Part shown: in pieces, positions 8,781-17,602 of the stretch
How positions within the stretch are numbered: the stretch's first letter is position 1
Layout of the letters: every line of letters starts with the position of its first letter
Assembly (NCBI GenBank): GCA_040394475.1
Contig: JBEBSD010000041.1
Location: 1-54,395 of the forward strand
Source of the DNA: JBEBSD01 sp040394475
GTDB taxonomy: Bacteria > Bacteroidota > Bacteroidia > Cytophagales > Spirosomataceae
Length of the DNA stretch: 54,395 nt
Reading direction: 5' to 3'
Notes under the pieces: generated by a model
What the model was told of the DNA's origin: nothing
Database searches by the model: none
The model's input: the letters and a program-made list of their open reading frames with translations, nothing else
Translations under genes and position numbers: made by a program

Positions 8781-9215
8781 ATGAAACCTACCGCTATGTC
8801 TGACCGGAAGAAAGTACACGAAAGCCGCAACATCAAACGTTTCCGGGAAATGCTGAACCTCAAGCAAGACGCCCTCGCCTGGGAATTAGGAGAAGAGTGG
8901 AACCAGCAGAAGGTATCCCTCCTTGAGCAGAAAGAAGCCATCGACGAGGCCATACTACGACAGGTGTCCCAAATATTGAAGATCCCCGTGGAAGCTATTA
9001 AGAATTTTGATGAGGAAAATGCGGTGAATGTGATTGCCAATACGTTTGGGAATCATGCGTTTTTAATGAACTCTCCTAACTTTGGCTCTGTACACTTTCA
9101 TCCTATAGAGAAGATCATTGAGTTGCATGATCAAAAGATCGCGCTTTATGAGCGGATGATAAAGGAGAAGGATGAGATGGTGGCGGTGATGAAGGGGTTG
9201 TTGAGTGGGAGGTAA
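8781..9215 (+). CDS. Small helix-turn-helix (XRE-like) regulator
   Basis: A 144-residue protein starting at ATG 8781; a second ATG at 8796 (MSDRKK) is equally possible, and the upstream TTG at 8772 is unlikely. Residues about 16-65 form an XRE-like HTH (NIKRFREMLNLKQDALAWELG, then a second helix pair ending ILKIPVEAI). The middle is NxF/HF-rich (NSPNFGSVHFHPIEKI). The C-terminus is an amphipathic helix (about 110-140, ELHDQKIALYERMIKEKDEM), probably for oligomerisation. This two-part layout is common in small Bacteroidota HTH proteins of unknown role. It opens the accessory island and might regulate its neighbours, but nothing in the sequence proves this. Confidence 0.8.
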   Translation: MKPTAMSDRKKVHESRNIKRFREMLNLKQDALAWELGEEWNQQKVSLLEQKEAIDEAILRQVSQILKIPVEAIKNFDEENAVNVIANTFGNHAFLMNSPNFGSVHFHPIEKIIELHDQKIALYERMIKEKDEMVAVMKGLLSGR

Positions 9216-9227
9216 TCCGTACCTCGT

Positions 9228-9683
9228 CTACATATCGTTTTTCATTTCCGCCTCTTTTAAGTCAGCAAGAATCATATTAATTCTGGTAAGCTCTTTGCCT
9301 TCAGTCATATCTAAAACCACTACTTTGTCAATTTTAATTTCGTCATGGTGGGCACCAAAGACTGCGAACCATACCCCTTCTTCAAAATCGGTGTGCCATG
9401 TTGTCATAATATGATGCTTGGGTAAATATATATTTTCAGTATCAACTTCTCTAAACACAATTTCTTCGTCAATTAAGTCATGTGTCTTTTCGCAACTGAA
9501 CCCGATAGTACACACATAGCAGACATCATTGCCAATTATTTTCGAGACAACTTCCTCTAAATAATTTCTTTGTCGATCATTATCCACAAGTAAACAAGTC
9601 CAATTTGAATTGGGGATATCGCTAAACCAATTTTCCTGAGTCGTATACTTTATTATTAATATTTCTCTATCGTTAATAGTCAT
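9228..9683 (-). CDS. Hypothetical protein of the AT-rich island
   Basis: A 151-residue soluble protein from the ATG at 9683; the frame extends upstream to a TTG at 9719, but the ATG start is preferred. It has no signal peptide or membrane segment. The composition is acidic and rich in aromatic residues (TTQENWFSDIPNSNWTCLLVD, EEGVWFAVFGAHHDEIKIDKVVVLDMTEG). The spaced pattern looks like a compact alpha/beta fold, but I do not recognise a catalytic motif. It is convergent with the HTH gene, ending 12 nt from it, and its base composition matches the AT-rich ATPase/nuclease gene rather than the flanks. It may belong to an uncharacterised DUF family; function unknown. Confidence 0.7.
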   Translation of the reverse strand: MTINDREILIIKYTTQENWFSDIPNSNWTCLLVDNDRQRNYLEEVVSKIIGNDVCYVCTIGFSCEKTHDLIDEEIVFREVDTENIYLPKHHIMTTWHTDFEEGVWFAVFGAHHDEIKIDKVVVLDMTEGKELTRINMILADLKEAEMKNDM

Positions 9684-10019
9684 GTTCGGCTGCTTTGAAA
9701 TAGTTAAAAATGATAGCAAAGGCTATAAAAGAGTCTTTTAAAATCCTTTCCTAGTTCGCCTTTGCCTATGTTTACGTCTAGATTTGAGGGAGAGCAACTA
9801 TTTTACTTGCATTAGTTCGGTTTTTCCAGTGATAACTGATGCTGCTCATAGAGTTTTATAATTGCTACTAACGAATTAGGCATTTTCGATGTGGCGAAAA
9901 TAGAAATCCATCCACCGAATTTAGTACAAAAGTTTAATAGTAGCACAAAGTTGAGCATTTGACATCAAGTCGCCTATTACAAATACCTTATTGTGCGTTC
10001 GTGGTTTTGAATTTAAGTT
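9684..10019. other. AT-rich intergenic stretch, no gene seen
   Basis: No convincing reading frame. Near 9992-10003 there is a single right arm of the CCACGAAT repeat family (GTGCGTTCGTGG), without a matching left arm. The rest is AT-rich and shows no strong hairpin. Confidence 0.5.
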
Positions 10020-11264
10020 TTACGATATTTCTGTTTTAATATTACTGATTAAATCCTTGAATGAATTGGTATTGTCAAGAACAATATTTTTTGATATTGA
10101 AATTCTCACCTCCTCTCTAAAATTAAGATATAGTTTTACAGGATCTGTTTTGTGCCGAATTTTTTCTAAAACACTATTGTCATTTAATCCATTAATGAAA
10201 TGTGGCGTTATGTTTTGTTTATATTTTAATTGCTCTTTAATAAAGGCTGGAGTTACAGGAACATCATATTCTGGTCTTTCGAGAATACATACGGCAAGCT
10301 TCAGCGGAGTATTGACAGCTTTTTGAGCTTGACTTATTGCAAATTTAAATGGTTCGATAGAACCATTCAAATATGACTTTAACTCAACGAACATTGACTT
10401 ATTGTTAGCGGTATTCTTTATCTCAAAGTCGTGCGACCCCCAACCTTGATGAATAATTTTTGCAGTAATCCCCTCTTGTAGCAAAGTTTCTTTAAACACA
10501 AGTTCTACATTCTCGCCAATACTTCTTAAATAATCGAAATGTAATTTATCTTCCAATAGCTCCCTTGCATGGCCTAGAATATCTTTCATTGTACCTATTT
10601 GATTGACTATGTCCACCAATTCTTTCATTGACTTAACATTATTTGTAATAGCATTGATTTCACTTTCTGTTAAAGAGGATTCTGCTAATCTCGCTAATGA
10701 TTGAAGCTTACCACTTTGAACAATTACAAACGCCTGATCTCTTTTTTCATCATCAAATGTTTCTAAGAATAATTGAGGTCGATGGCTTGCAAACCATTTG
10801 AACATATCCTTTAACTCTTCAATCGACAGGCCTGAATCATTAAACCATTTGAAAGTTAGACGTAATGCTGATAAATAGTTTTTGGATTCACGACTACCAG
10901 AATATTCGCTAAAATTATCATCAATTTCTTTGGCGATACTCTTACTAGTTTTAGTTCTTTCTTTTGGCAATAAGGTTTTATTTTCTACATAGGACTTATG
11001 CAAAAGAATATCCTTATAATCCTTTTCCGTAATGAGACGGTAGATTTCAAATAGTGAATCATCAATATTATCGTCCCAATAAATTTCATCTTTCCGATGT
11101 AAGAGTGTATCCAGTTGATTTGGTATGATTTTATATTTATCAAGCAGGTTGTTATCATAGTCTAAAACAAAGGTGATTAAGTTATTCAGCCACTTAGTGT
11201 GTTCATTAACAACTTTAGATAAAGCCGCAAGGTTTCCCAATTTGCTAACTTCATCCAATAGCAT
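10020..11264 (-). CDS. PD-(D/E)XK nuclease-like C-terminal part of a split GHKL ATPase-nuclease
   Basis: From the first ATG this frame gives 414 residues, but it is open upstream to about 11423 without an ATG. That extra stretch is protein-like and joins the preceding ATPase frame at the A8 run (11407-11414). The C-terminal region resembles DUF3883/NO VEIN-type restriction-nuclease folds: GWGSHDFEI (Asp279), then MFVELKSY with Glu294 and Lys296, then an ISQAQKA helix, an order typical of D-ExK nucleases. The upstream half is helical and not recognised. Read through with a -1 shift, the whole protein would be about 893 residues: ATPase, helical middle, nuclease. Such GHKL-nuclease fusions are typical of anti-phage or restriction-like genes; that role is inferred. 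Confidence 0.75.
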   Translation of the reverse strand: MLLDEVSKLGNLAALSKVVNEHTKWLNNLITFVLDYDNNLLDKYKIIPNQLDTLLHRKDEIYWDDNIDDSLFEIYRLITEKDYKDILLHKSYVENKTLLPKERTKTSKSIAKEIDDNFSEYSGSRESKNYLSALRLTFKWFNDSGLSIEELKDMFKWFASHRPQLFLETFDDEKRDQAFVIVQSGKLQSLARLAESSLTESEINAITNNVKSMKELVDIVNQIGTMKDILGHARELLEDKLHFDYLRSIGENVELVFKETLLQEGITAKIIHQGWGSHDFEIKNTANNKSMFVELKSYLNGSIEPFKFAISQAQKAVNTPLKLAVCILERPEYDVPVTPAFIKEQLKYKQNITPHFINGLNDNSVLEKIRHKTDPVKLYLNFREEVRISISKNIVLDNTNSFKDLISNIKTEIS

Positions 11265-11365
11265 TTCAACAGTGAACTTGTTTTTAGGGAAAATTGAGAA
11301 ATCAATATGATTGTACCATTCGATAAATGATTTACTCTCAGGAGTTTTGTTGTGCTTGAACTTCG

Positions 11366-12700
11366 CTACAATGTCATAAAACGTTTGTAATAGTTTCGAG
11401 TAATCATTTTTTTTGTTGTCTCGTCAACTGGAATAAATGGAAGTAGTGTTTCCTTCAATAGAATTCTATCAATATCACTTTGTACAATTTTTGAGTTCAG
11501 GAGAATGTCTCGTATTTTGTCAATAATATTGTCTTTGTACCACTTTTTATCAATTTCATTTTTTAAATGGATTGACGACCAGTCAAAAAGGTGATAGCAG
11601 TCGTTTATATTTTCTGTTTCCAAAAAATTGAGTAATTTCGAGAAAGCGACTACAGCATTATTTAACAATTTTCTGTTCTGAATATCATTACTACTGAGAT
11701 TAATCCCATCTCTTTCATTTTTTGGAAGGAATTTTTTAGCGTTTAATATAACAGGAAAACAAAAATCTTCTGTTCCAATCATCGGCAAAGAACAGAATAA
11801 TTTTGTAATGTATTTAGGGTAGGAAATAACAGCTTTGTCTTGAATAGGAATGATTAGTTCAGCACCTTCCTCCTTGAAGAGTTTGAAATGTTGAACCTTA
11901 CTATCCTTCTCTATTTCAGAAGAAATTGATACAAAAATTTCGCTTGTGCTTCTTTTTGTAACGGAAAATGTTTTTGATTTTGAGGAGAAGTATTCAGTTG
12001 ATTTATTGATGAATTTAACTGATTTTACTTTTGGCATGAAAGCAAGTGTATAAGGGAGCACATCTGCAACATATTCTAGACCTTTAATAACAACCTCCTT
12101 AGTATTGATATTCGGCAGTGGAGTAGTTAAGTCGTAAATGAATACTGTGTTAAAATCATTAGGATTATATTCAATTGACTCTATGTTTTGGCTCAATTCT
12201 CGAGATGAATAATGTATTGATTTTTTCAACTCCTCCTTATCGTCATATTTTATTCTATCTAGAAAAAAAGCAAACTTTGAATATGAATTTTCCTGCCGTT
12301 CTGATTTAATTACGCCTTCAACTTTAATTTTTCCGGACAAAACATGAGTAGAAATAAAACCTGTTCCAAACTGCCCAATCATGTCTTTGTCCTTTAACTC
12401 TTCAGAGTCTTTTCCTGAATCGGGTGCAATCAAGTTCTCTGTATCAATTGGACGAAATGGATTCCCGTTATGTCTAAAAATTACTCTGTCAGTATATAGT
12501 TCGAGAACCACATCAACTGTGTCGTTGTAATCACTTGCATTTTGTAGTAACTCCCAAAACCATCTTCTCTGTAAGTCTTGTACGTTACTAGGTATTGGTA
12601 CAAGTTTTTCTAAAAGTCTTTTCGCTGGAATATTTAGTCGTTGCTGCTCCCTGGCTTCTTCAAGTTCAGATTGAATACCTGTCGAGTTTAATTCTTCCAT
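11366..12700 (-). CDS. GHKL ATPase, sacsin N-terminal/Hsp90-like, N-terminal part of a split gene
   Basis: A 444-residue frame with the Bergerat ATP-binding motifs of Hsp90-like proteins. The N box is ELLQNASD (residues 50-57), the G1-like motif is HNGNPF (77-82), and the G2 motif is GQFGTGF followed by STH (109-118). The Asn-box and glycine lid look intact, so ATP binding is likely. The region after residue 200 corresponds to the middle domain of sacsin-like bacterial ATPases. The last 14 residues are out of frame with the downstream nuclease, to which a -1 shift at A8 would fuse it. The DNA is clearly more AT-rich than the T9SS and Sus genes around it, which suggests horizontal gain. A defence function is inferred from the architecture, not shown. 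Confidence 0.82.
   Translation of the reverse strand: MEELNSTGIQSELEEAREQQRLNIPAKRLLEKLVPIPSNVQDLQRRWFWELLQNASDYNDTVDVVLELYTDRVIFRHNGNPFRPIDTENLIAPDSGKDSEELKDKDMIGQFGTGFISTHVLSGKIKVEGVIKSERQENSYSKFAFFLDRIKYDDKEELKKSIHYSSRELSQNIESIEYNPNDFNTVFIYDLTTPLPNINTKEVVIKGLEYVADVLPYTLAFMPKVKSVKFINKSTEYFSSKSKTFSVTKRSTSEIFVSISSEIEKDSKVQHFKLFKEEGAELIIPIQDKAVISYPKYITKLFCSLPMIGTEDFCFPVILNAKKFLPKNERDGINLSSNDIQNRKLLNNAVVAFSKLLNFLETENINDCYHLFDWSSIHLKNEIDKKWYKDNIIDKIRDILLNSKIVQSDIDRILLKETLLPFIPVDETTKKMITRNYYKRFMTL
11405..11416 (-). other. A8 slippery run at the ATPase/nuclease frame junction
   Basis: In the ATPase frame the minus strand reads ACA AAA AAA ATG, so the heptamer A_AAA_AAA sits exactly in the X_XXY_YYZ register used for -1 frameshifting. 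Slipping one base back gives AAA AAT GAT TAC, which continues into the nuclease frame without a stop. Without slippage the ATPase frame ends 14 codons after codon 430. One extra A would restore a single frame. Programmed shift, phase-variable switch, decay or a sequencing error in a homopolymer cannot be told apart here. Confidence 0.7.
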
Positions 12701-12755
12701 TTTTTGGTGATGATTGGTTTAATGGTCTTTTGAAGTATTAGGATGTCGCTATAGA

Positions 12756-12986
12756 ATGACGCACAACTTGTCGCTTACGGTAATACCGGTCAATGAGGCC
12801 AAAGTGGCTTTTGACGGGGTCTATGAGTTTAAAGAGGCGGAAGGAGCTGAACAAAACGACAAGCCAGGTACGGGAAGCTTTCGTTACCAACAACACAACC
12901 AACTAAAAACGCCTCCGTTCGGCACATTTCCAGGAGCGGTTTATAGAAAAGCACATTATAGGATTCTAGAGGAGTCATCACGATAG
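12756..12986 (+). CDS. Dubious short reading frame
   Basis: A 76-codon ATG frame divergent from the ATPase gene. The first half (IPVNEAKVAFDGVYEFKEAEG) looks mildly protein-like, but a second overlapping frame (from ATG 12793, MRPKWLLTG) is just as plausible, and neither is recognised. GC content rises relative to the island, so this may be the remnant of a gene cut by the island's arrival. Treat as unproven. Confidence 0.2.
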   Translation: MTHNLSLTVIPVNEAKVAFDGVYEFKEAEGAEQNDKPGTGSFRYQQHNQLKTPPFGTFPGAVYRKAHYRILEESSR

Positions 12987-13063
12987 AGGATTATTCCAAA
13001 TTCCCAATATACCAAATAATCAAATATTTTCTAAGATACGTCTCATATTTTGAGTAAACGGTC

Positions 13064-13150
13064 CCCTTCGATAAACTCAGGGACCGCATTCGGTAAGCTC
13101 AGGAACCTCCTTCTCCTCGATCCCTCGGCCAAGCTCGGGACAGGCTAACT
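13064..13150. repeat. Cluster of TTCGA...CTCAGG elements, right edge of island
   Basis: CCCTTCGATAAACTCAGGGA (13064-13083) is followed by degenerate versions (CATTCGGTAAGCTCAGGAAC, CTCGGCCAAGCTCGGGACAG). It matches the last copy of the left cluster (8743-8762) in 19 of 20 positions and the same orientation, so the two form a direct repeat around the accessory genes. Confidence 0.65.
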
Positions 13151-13312
13151 CGGAGCAAGCTAGCCAAAAAGCATTCATTCCTACCCTTCCATAACACCGT
13201 CCCACCTAAGAACTCCCAAAAGCCCTTCTTCAAAGCAAACCCGTTGCTGCCTACCCGGTGGGCCCGGTCTGTCAGCGTGCAGGTGATATCGAGGTAGGTC
13301 AACAAGAAACTC

Positions 13313-16300
13313 TCAATACTTCACCACCCTACACACCTCCCTCCTACCGTTTTCTTCGATACACAGCAGGTACACGCCCGATGGCAGGCTGCGGATCTTC
13401 AGGCTTGCTTCCTGCGTATGAACCTGTTCGGTCCGGACGGTGATGCCCCTGCTGTCGACCAGGGTGAGGGTCCTGGCGGAAGCCGTTTCAAACTTCATTT
13501 GCAGGTGATCATACGCCGGGTTGGGCGCAATCACTACCCGTGAGCCTGCAAGTTCGGGCCTTCCCAGGATGGAGGTTACCGTAATCGTGGCCGGCGCCAG
13601 GAGCGTACCCGCGCCGCATTGACCGTAAACATGCTCCAACCGGTATACCTGGCCGGGCAATGCCTGCTGCAGGTATACCGAATCGACGGCGCTGGAGGTG
13701 GAAATGGTTTGCCTTCTATCATTCAGCACGAGGTCGTACTGCCAGGGGCCGCTGCCCGATAGTATTATTACCGCCAACGGATCGCTGCCCTCCTGGTAAA
13801 CAACGATGTCCGATTCAAACCTTGCACCGGCTTTTTCCCCGGTAAACAACGGTGCGCTGTATGCGCCGCTTGCAGTGCCGGGATCGGAGGCTGCGACGCG
13901 GATGCGGTAGGTCTTCCCGGGCAGTAGGTCAGACGGGAGCAAGGCACGCAGCGGCGAGGTTTTTCCGGCCGTCGGGATCGGCGTAAAATTTCCCCCGGTC
14001 GCATCCAAAAGCTGTACTGTCATCACGTTGCCCTCTGTAAATGTCCCGGCCTGCGAATAGTATACCCTGATGGAATCCCCGGTGCAGAAACCGAAGCCAA
14101 CAGGCCCGAAGCTCATCACGCTGACCGTCCGCTCCGCCGGCGGATTCACCTCCACCGTAGCGCTGCCCACCGCGGTCCCGGCGCCGCAGCTATTGGAAAC
14201 GGAAGTCAGGGTGTAGGTCGTGGTTTCGCCGGGGCTTACGGCGATATAGCTGTCGCCCGAGCCTCCGTAGAAGCTTCCCTCCGTCCCATCGGATAGCCGG
14301 TAACTGATCTTTTCCGGGACGGTATTATCCGTCCGTACCAGCAGCATGGTCTGGTCGCCGCTGTTGATCACGGTGCTCCCGCTGAGCGTCACTTCCACCG
14401 GCCGGGTGATGCGAATACCAAATTCAGTGCTCAGCCCTGCCTTTTTGAGCGTGCATCGAAGCTGGTAGCTGCTGCCGGTGAGGTCGGACGGCATTTTCAG
14501 ATCAATCGTACCGCTCCTGGTCCTGGTGGAGTCCAGCGGAATAGTCTTGGATCCCTGGAGATCGATCAGCTCGAAACGGATGTAGTCAGCGGTAAGATCG
14601 GCGTCGCCGTGGAGCTCATAGCGGACGGTGAAAATTTTTCCGTTGCAGGCGGCATAGCTGTCGGCGGAAGCTGCCAGGTGTGCGGTGACTTTCACTTCGA
14701 CCCTGCCGGAAACCGTACCGTAGCCGCATTGGTTATACACTGTTCTGAGCTCGAAAACCTGCCCAATCTTCGGGTACACCCACCGCGAGACGGGGTGAGT
14801 ACTGGTGAGGTTAGTGTTGTCTTCGAAAACTGCTGTCCACGGAGAAGTGCCTGTGAATTGCAGATCGAGCTCCAGAACACCACCGCTTGACATCGTGATC
14901 GGCTGAGGCAAATTGCTGGAAATCGTAGCGCCTGGCAGGACGCCGGCAAAAAAACGGGCCGTGTTGGAGGCCACGCCATCGGACGATACCACGCGGATCT
15001 TGTAATTCCCTTCCGAAAGGTCGGCAGGAAGGGTCGCTTTGACGATAGCAGAGCGCTCGCCGCTTGCAATCGTGCGGTAGCTCGTCTCATCCGCACGCGA
15101 TAGTTCAAGCCCGAATGTCGCGTTACCGGCAGTGCCGTTGAGAATGGCAATCGGCACCTGGATCGGGTTACCGGCACAGAATTTATTGACGGTAAAATCA
15201 AAATCGGCGATCCTGATCTCATAGGGCTGTACCGTGACGTAAGTAGACAGGTTGGCTGCCTGGGTACCGCAGCTGTTGGTCATTGATTTGAGCGTGTAGA
15301 CCGTCGTTTGACCCGGCGCGGGCGTGACCGGGATGCTGGTTATGCCGGGTTCTTCAAAAATTACATTCCTTTCCACAACGCCATCCGAGTAAACCATCGA
15401 TTGCGGCCAGGCGCCGCTTGCCGAAAAATAAAGGATATGGTCGCCGGTGTCAGACAGCAAAGCAGGCTGCGCCGCGGTGCCTGATGGAGCAACCGCGAAA
15501 TCCTTCAAAGGTGCTTCCGCATAGAACTGGTGCGCTTCGCTCGTCAGGAACGGATGGGTCGATACCACCCTGACGGATACGGGATAGACGGACCTGTTAT
15601 CCGGGCTTTCCGGTATTTTTATCTTGTAGGTCCCTGCCGAGCGTACCGCTTTCAACGTCGTAAAATTACAGCAACTGAGGGCCTGGATCTGGAACTCGTT
15701 GTCTTCACTGAATTTACCCGGTGCAAGTATCTTCACTTCCAGGCTGTCATTGACGCACACTTGGGAAGGCACGGGCTCGATATAAACACCCGGCGCTTCC
15801 TGGTTGGTAAGCGTAAGGCGTGTGGCGGGTAGGTTTTCTGTTTTGAAGCACGAATTGCTGATCGATTTGATCCTGAAATCTTTCGTCTGGTCGAGGTATA
15901 CCTGCGGCATCCACCAGCCGCCCTTTACCACCGTTTTGTTCCCGGCTTCATCTTCTATGGTGAAGGGCCATTTCCCGTAAAGCTGGTAGCGAAGCCTCAC
16001 CAGATCGGGTTCGTCGAATGTGTAGTCGACGGCATCGGGTACCATCTGCGGTCTGCTCTGGATGATGTAGGTATACGAAGGCTTGGATTGCAGGGAGGGA
16101 TTTTGTGACGTGACAGACAGATGATAGAGCTGGTCGTAAAGCCCGGAAGGGTCGGTGTCTGCGGGCAATTCAGGGATCATAAATTCCAGGTAATCACCGT
16201 TGCGGGTAGCAGGAAACGACCTCGACTTGTGGTTGGAGTAATAGGCGTGGACCGTATAGGAAGTTGCCGCGCTGAAATTGCCGTTGGACCGGATCTTTAC

Positions 16301-17563
16301 CCTGACTTTCGTACCCGCGCAAAGGATGTCTGGATACGTTTCCTGAACGAGCGCAATACCCTGGTTCACGCGCACTATCATGTTTTGCGGCGCGGGGAGG
16401 TCGGTGACGCCGCATCCGGACGATAGGGTTCTAATACTGTAGGTAGTGGTTTCGCCCGGACTTTTATTCAGGTATACCTCCCCGGAATAATTCGCTGTAA
16501 TGAAGGATCCGTCGCCGAGCTGTGCGGAAAACGGCGGAACACCTTTGAAAATAACGCCCACTCGGGTTTCTTCGCCAATATCGATACCGACATCCGGCGT
16601 ATAAAAGCTAACCGTAGGTTTGGGATAGACGGTAAGTACAAAATTTCCCGGCGCTCCGACAATACCCTGCTCATCGGCCAGGACAATCAGTCTGAAATTT
16701 TGTTTATCCTTCAACCTCAGATGGTCGGGAACGCGGGTGACGATCCATCCGTCTTTCAGGTCAGCAGGGGCCTCCATCGTTTGTACTTCTCCTACAGACC
16801 CGATCAGGACAGAACGGAATCTCACCCGGTATTTAAGGCCCGGCTCCAGCGGCGGCCCAATTGTCGCGAGAGAAATCCTGATCTCGCTGTTTTCACAGAC
16901 ATTCAGGGCATCGGCTGACTTTGTCCGGACCGAGGTGCGGTTGGTCACCGGCCTGACCTCCCCGCTGGTCAGCATCGCACCGCATGAATTGGTAGCGGTA
17001 CGGATATAGAACGGGTCGGTCGTATGGGCGCTGATGGTGTGGTAATAGTTGATCTCCGACTGTGAATACGGCGATATTTCCAGTTGCGAGCCATCATTAA
17101 GGGTGATATCCACTTCGGTGGAGCTGAGTGTGGCAAACTTCAGCAACAGCTCTTCACCAAGATTTACGGTATCGGAAATGGCCGCGCTGAGCCTGACAAT
17201 GCCTTTGGTGTGTACTCTGAAACTGGTCCAGCCGCTTTCTGTTTGGGGTGAAGTAGAAACCACCCGGAATTGCAGCCTTGAGGGAAAGGACAGCGTCGAA
17301 TCCCGGTAAACCACTTCCAGGTTCTCTCCTTTCAAAGTCGCCGGAACCGTCGCCAGGATGGAAGGGTTCCCTTCCTCTCTCACCTCCACTGAAAAACTGT
17401 TATCCGTACCGAAGCTGCCGGTAATCGTCACGGGGATCCGGTGCAGGTTGTCCAGGCAGGCGGGCTCGTAGCGGTAATGAACCGTGACCGACGGGGTTTG
17501 AGCACCGGCGGGAAACGATAGGAAGATCAGGAGGAGGAGGATTCCGTATAGTACAGGCTTCAT
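13313..17563 (-). CDS. Giant repeat protein secreted by the type IX system (first of a tandem pair)
   Basis: From ATG 17563 the product has 1,416 residues (the frame extends 12 codons upstream to 17599, but the signal peptide MKPVLYGILLLLIFLSFPAGA fits the later start). Seven Ig-like repeats of about 185-195 residues follow, each with an early Cys (ACLDN, VCENS, LCAGT, VCVND, FCAGN, ACNGK, FCTGD) and a late Cys in NxCG-like context (NSCGAM, SGCGVT, NSCFKT, NSCGTQ, NQCGYG, NSCGAG, GQCGAG), which probably pair as disulfides. The last 75 residues are a T9SS type A sorting domain (VVIAPNPAYDHL to the terminal VVKY). The protein is expected at the cell surface or outside; an adhesive or gliding role is possible but inferred. 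It lies 39 nt downstream of its paralogue. Confidence 0.9.
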   Translation of the reverse strand: MKPVLYGILLLLIFLSFPAGAQTPSVTVHYRYEPACLDNLHRIPVTITGSFGTDNSFSVEVREEGNPSILATVPATLKGENLEVVYRDSTLSFPSRLQFRVVSTSPQTESGWTSFRVHTKGIVRLSAAISDTVNLGEELLLKFATLSSTEVDITLNDGSQLEISPYSQSEINYYHTISAHTTDPFYIRTATNSCGAMLTSGEVRPVTNRTSVRTKSADALNVCENSEIRISLATIGPPLEPGLKYRVRFRSVLIGSVGEVQTMEAPADLKDGWIVTRVPDHLRLKDKQNFRLIVLADEQGIVGAPGNFVLTVYPKPTVSFYTPDVGIDIGEETRVGVIFKGVPPFSAQLGDGSFITANYSGEVYLNKSPGETTTYSIRTLSSGCGVTDLPAPQNMIVRVNQGIALVQETYPDILCAGTKVRVKIRSNGNFSAATSYTVHAYYSNHKSRSFPATRNGDYLEFMIPELPADTDPSGLYDQLYHLSVTSQNPSLQSKPSYTYIIQSRPQMVPDAVDYTFDEPDLVRLRYQLYGKWPFTIEDEAGNKTVVKGGWWMPQVYLDQTKDFRIKSISNSCFKTENLPATRLTLTNQEAPGVYIEPVPSQVCVNDSLEVKILAPGKFSEDNEFQIQALSCCNFTTLKAVRSAGTYKIKIPESPDNRSVYPVSVRVVSTHPFLTSEAHQFYAEAPLKDFAVAPSGTAAQPALLSDTGDHILYFSASGAWPQSMVYSDGVVERNVIFEEPGITSIPVTPAPGQTTVYTLKSMTNSCGTQAANLSTYVTVQPYEIRIADFDFTVNKFCAGNPIQVPIAILNGTAGNATFGLELSRADETSYRTIASGERSAIVKATLPADLSEGNYKIRVVSSDGVASNTARFFAGVLPGATISSNLPQPITMSSGGVLELDLQFTGTSPWTAVFEDNTNLTSTHPVSRWVYPKIGQVFELRTVYNQCGYGTVSGRVEVKVTAHLAASADSYAACNGKIFTVRYELHGDADLTADYIRFELIDLQGSKTIPLDSTRTRSGTIDLKMPSDLTGSSYQLRCTLKKAGLSTEFGIRITRPVEVTLSGSTVINSGDQTMLLVRTDNTVPEKISYRLSDGTEGSFYGGSGDSYIAVSPGETTTYTLTSVSNSCGAGTAVGSATVEVNPPAERTVSVMSFGPVGFGFCTGDSIRVYYSQAGTFTEGNVMTVQLLDATGGNFTPIPTAGKTSPLRALLPSDLLPGKTYRIRVAASDPGTASGAYSAPLFTGEKAGARFESDIVVYQEGSDPLAVIILSGSGPWQYDLVLNDRRQTISTSSAVDSVYLQQALPGQVYRLEHVYGQCGAGTLLAPATITVTSILGRPELAGSRVVIAPNPAYDHLQMKFETASARTLTLVDSRGITVRTEQVHTQEASLKIRSLPSGVYLLCIEENGRREVCRVVKY

Positions 17564-17602
17564 CGGGTTAAATGTGACGGGTAAGGAGAATGGACGCAAC
17601 AG

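Noticed and set aside
8601..8784. Small plus-strand frame in the repeat cluster before the HTH gene
   Set aside because: Its codons come from the interspersed repeats, and it overlaps the HTH start in a different frame.
13099..13305. Short minus-strand frame between the island and the T9SS pair
   Set aside because: Overlaps the TTCGA/CTCAGG repeat cluster and ends in low-complexity residues from that repeat; not recognised.
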